DNA of 41,332 nt, from NCBI GenBank assembly GCA_017557605.1, contig JAFYYJ010000105.1, positions 1-41,332 of the forward strand. The letters are read 5' to 3'. Made by a program: the position numbers and the translations under genes. A model generated the notes under the pieces. The model had not been told where the DNA came from. It made no database searches and was given only the letters and a program-made list of their open reading frames with translations. Positions 40,808 through 41,332 of this stretch are shown in pieces. Position 1 is the stretch's first letter. Every line of letters starts with the position of its first letter. Source of the stretch: Salinivirgaceae bacterium. Its GTDB lineage: Bacteria > Bacteroidota > Bacteroidia > Bacteroidales > SZUA-534.

Positions 40808-41332
40808 ATGAAAAAACTTTATTCGCTATTGATTTGTTCCGCACTTGCAGCACACTCGTGGGCATTCAGCTCGACAAGCGGCAGTTTGAGTCCAATCGAC
40901 CAAACCGATGGCACGGCGTCAACCACACCGGCTGGCTTTTCGTATCAGGCAGTAGTTCGTGACGCCAACGGCGAGTTGGTCGACAACTCGAAAGTAGGTC
41001 TGCGCCTAACGCTGACCTCCGGCAAGGACGGACAAGCCGTTTACCAGGAAACACACACACCGACAACCAACAGCTACGGCGTGCTGACAGTTACCGTTGG
41101 AGCCGGCACCCACGCCGATGGCCAGAGCCTTCAGAACGTGAACTGGGCAGGCGGCGACATGTGGATGCGCGTTGAGATCGACCCGCGCGGCGGCACCAAA
41201 TACACCAACATGGGCTCAACCAAGCTGCAGTCGGTGCCATTTGCATACTATGCTGCCAACGGCGGCAATGGCGAGAAGGGCGACAAAGGCGACCCGGGCG
41301 AGAAAGGTGAGCCTGGCGAGACCGGACCGCAA
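40808..41332 (+). CDS. Collagen-like repeat surface protein, 5' part
   Basis: 175 codons to the window edge, no stop. Signal peptide MKKLYSLLICSALAAHSWAF. Residues about 35-150 form the N-terminal domain often found ahead of collagen-like or structural tails in Bacteroidota (GFSYQAVVRDANGELVDNSK, VYQETHTPTTNSYGVL, KLQSVPFAYYA). From residue 157 Gly-x-y collagen triplets start: GEK GDK GDP GEK GEP GET GPQ. The charged triplets suit a bacterial triple helix stabilised by Lys-Glu/Asp pairs. Probably a secreted trimeric fibre; the rest is outside the window. ATG at 40808, about 170 bp after the small secreted protein. Confidence 0.87.
   Translation, partial: MKKLYSLLICSALAAHSWAFSSTSGSLSPIDQTDGTASTTPAGFSYQAVVRDANGELVDNSKVGLRLTLTSGKDGQAVYQETHTPTTNSYGVLTVTVGAGTHADGQSLQNVNWAGGDMWMRVEIDPRGGTKYTNMGSTKLQSVPFAYYAANGGNGEKGDKGDPGEKGEPGETGPQ

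Noticed and set aside
1..41332. tRNA, rRNA or replication-origin features
   Set aside because: None could be recognised by eye on either strand.

Overview
The window looks like a chromosomal segment of a Bacteroidota bacterium, most likely order Bacteroidales; I cannot name a genus. Evidence: two very large secreted proteins end in type IX secretion (T9SS) sorting domains with the usual YPNP motif. There is a gingipain-family C25 protease, a FeoA-FeoB fusion followed by its small Cys-rich partner, and a DAHP synthase fused to a chorismate mutase. Several gene starts are preceded by the Bacteroides-type -7 box TAnnTTTG, and Shine-Dalgarno sequences are generally absent.

Layout. 1-741 is the 5' part of an M23 peptidase gene (minus strand, cut by the window edge). 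872-9396 is a visibly AT-rich surface-glycan locus: flippase, a CapA-like protein on the opposite strand, a polytopic DUF6020-like membrane protein, an ATP-grasp enzyme and three tandem paralogous GT4 glycosyltransferases, the last five linked by ATGA overlaps. 9566-14941 encodes a 1791-residue T9SS surface protein made of Cys-rich beta-helix-like repeats and an array of Ig-like modules; it ends at a strong terminator that probably also serves the opposite strand. 15027-18576 (minus) is a second glycan unit: glycosyltransferase, WecB-type epimerase and polysaccharide deacetylase. 18828-20386 holds an amidohydrolase and a CAP-domain lipoprotein.

20403-31352 (minus) is an aromatic amino acid block. 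In transcription order it is pheA, tyrA, DAHP synthase/chorismate mutase, aroB, aroD, aroA, then an AT-rich two-gene restriction-modification unit (NotI-like endonuclease and a Dam-like adenine methylase), then an acyl-ACP thioesterase, aroC and a NYN/LOTUS protein. aroE, aroK and an aromatic aminotransferase are not in the window. Ahead of pheA lies an unannotated 18-codon reading frame, MLNTASYFAYYFFYYFSN (9 of 18 residues Phe or Tyr), followed by a 7-bp GC hairpin with nine U. A GCGGGG segment just after its stop codon can pair with the 5' arm of that hairpin. This has the architecture of a Phe/Tyr transcription attenuator and is the most striking regulatory find here.

31510-41332 (plus) holds an MBL-fold hydrolase with a near-perfect Bacteroides promoter, a 1533-residue gingipain-like T9SS protease, FeoAB and its 52-residue Cys-rich partner. 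A 348-bp non-coding stretch follows, with four 21-bp tandem repeats abutting a predicted promoter, then a small secreted one-domain protein and the start of a collagen-like surface protein. Several gaps (27961-28107, 29194-29400, 30244-30397, 39641-39754) are filled with recurring short-period phrases rather than ordinary spacer.
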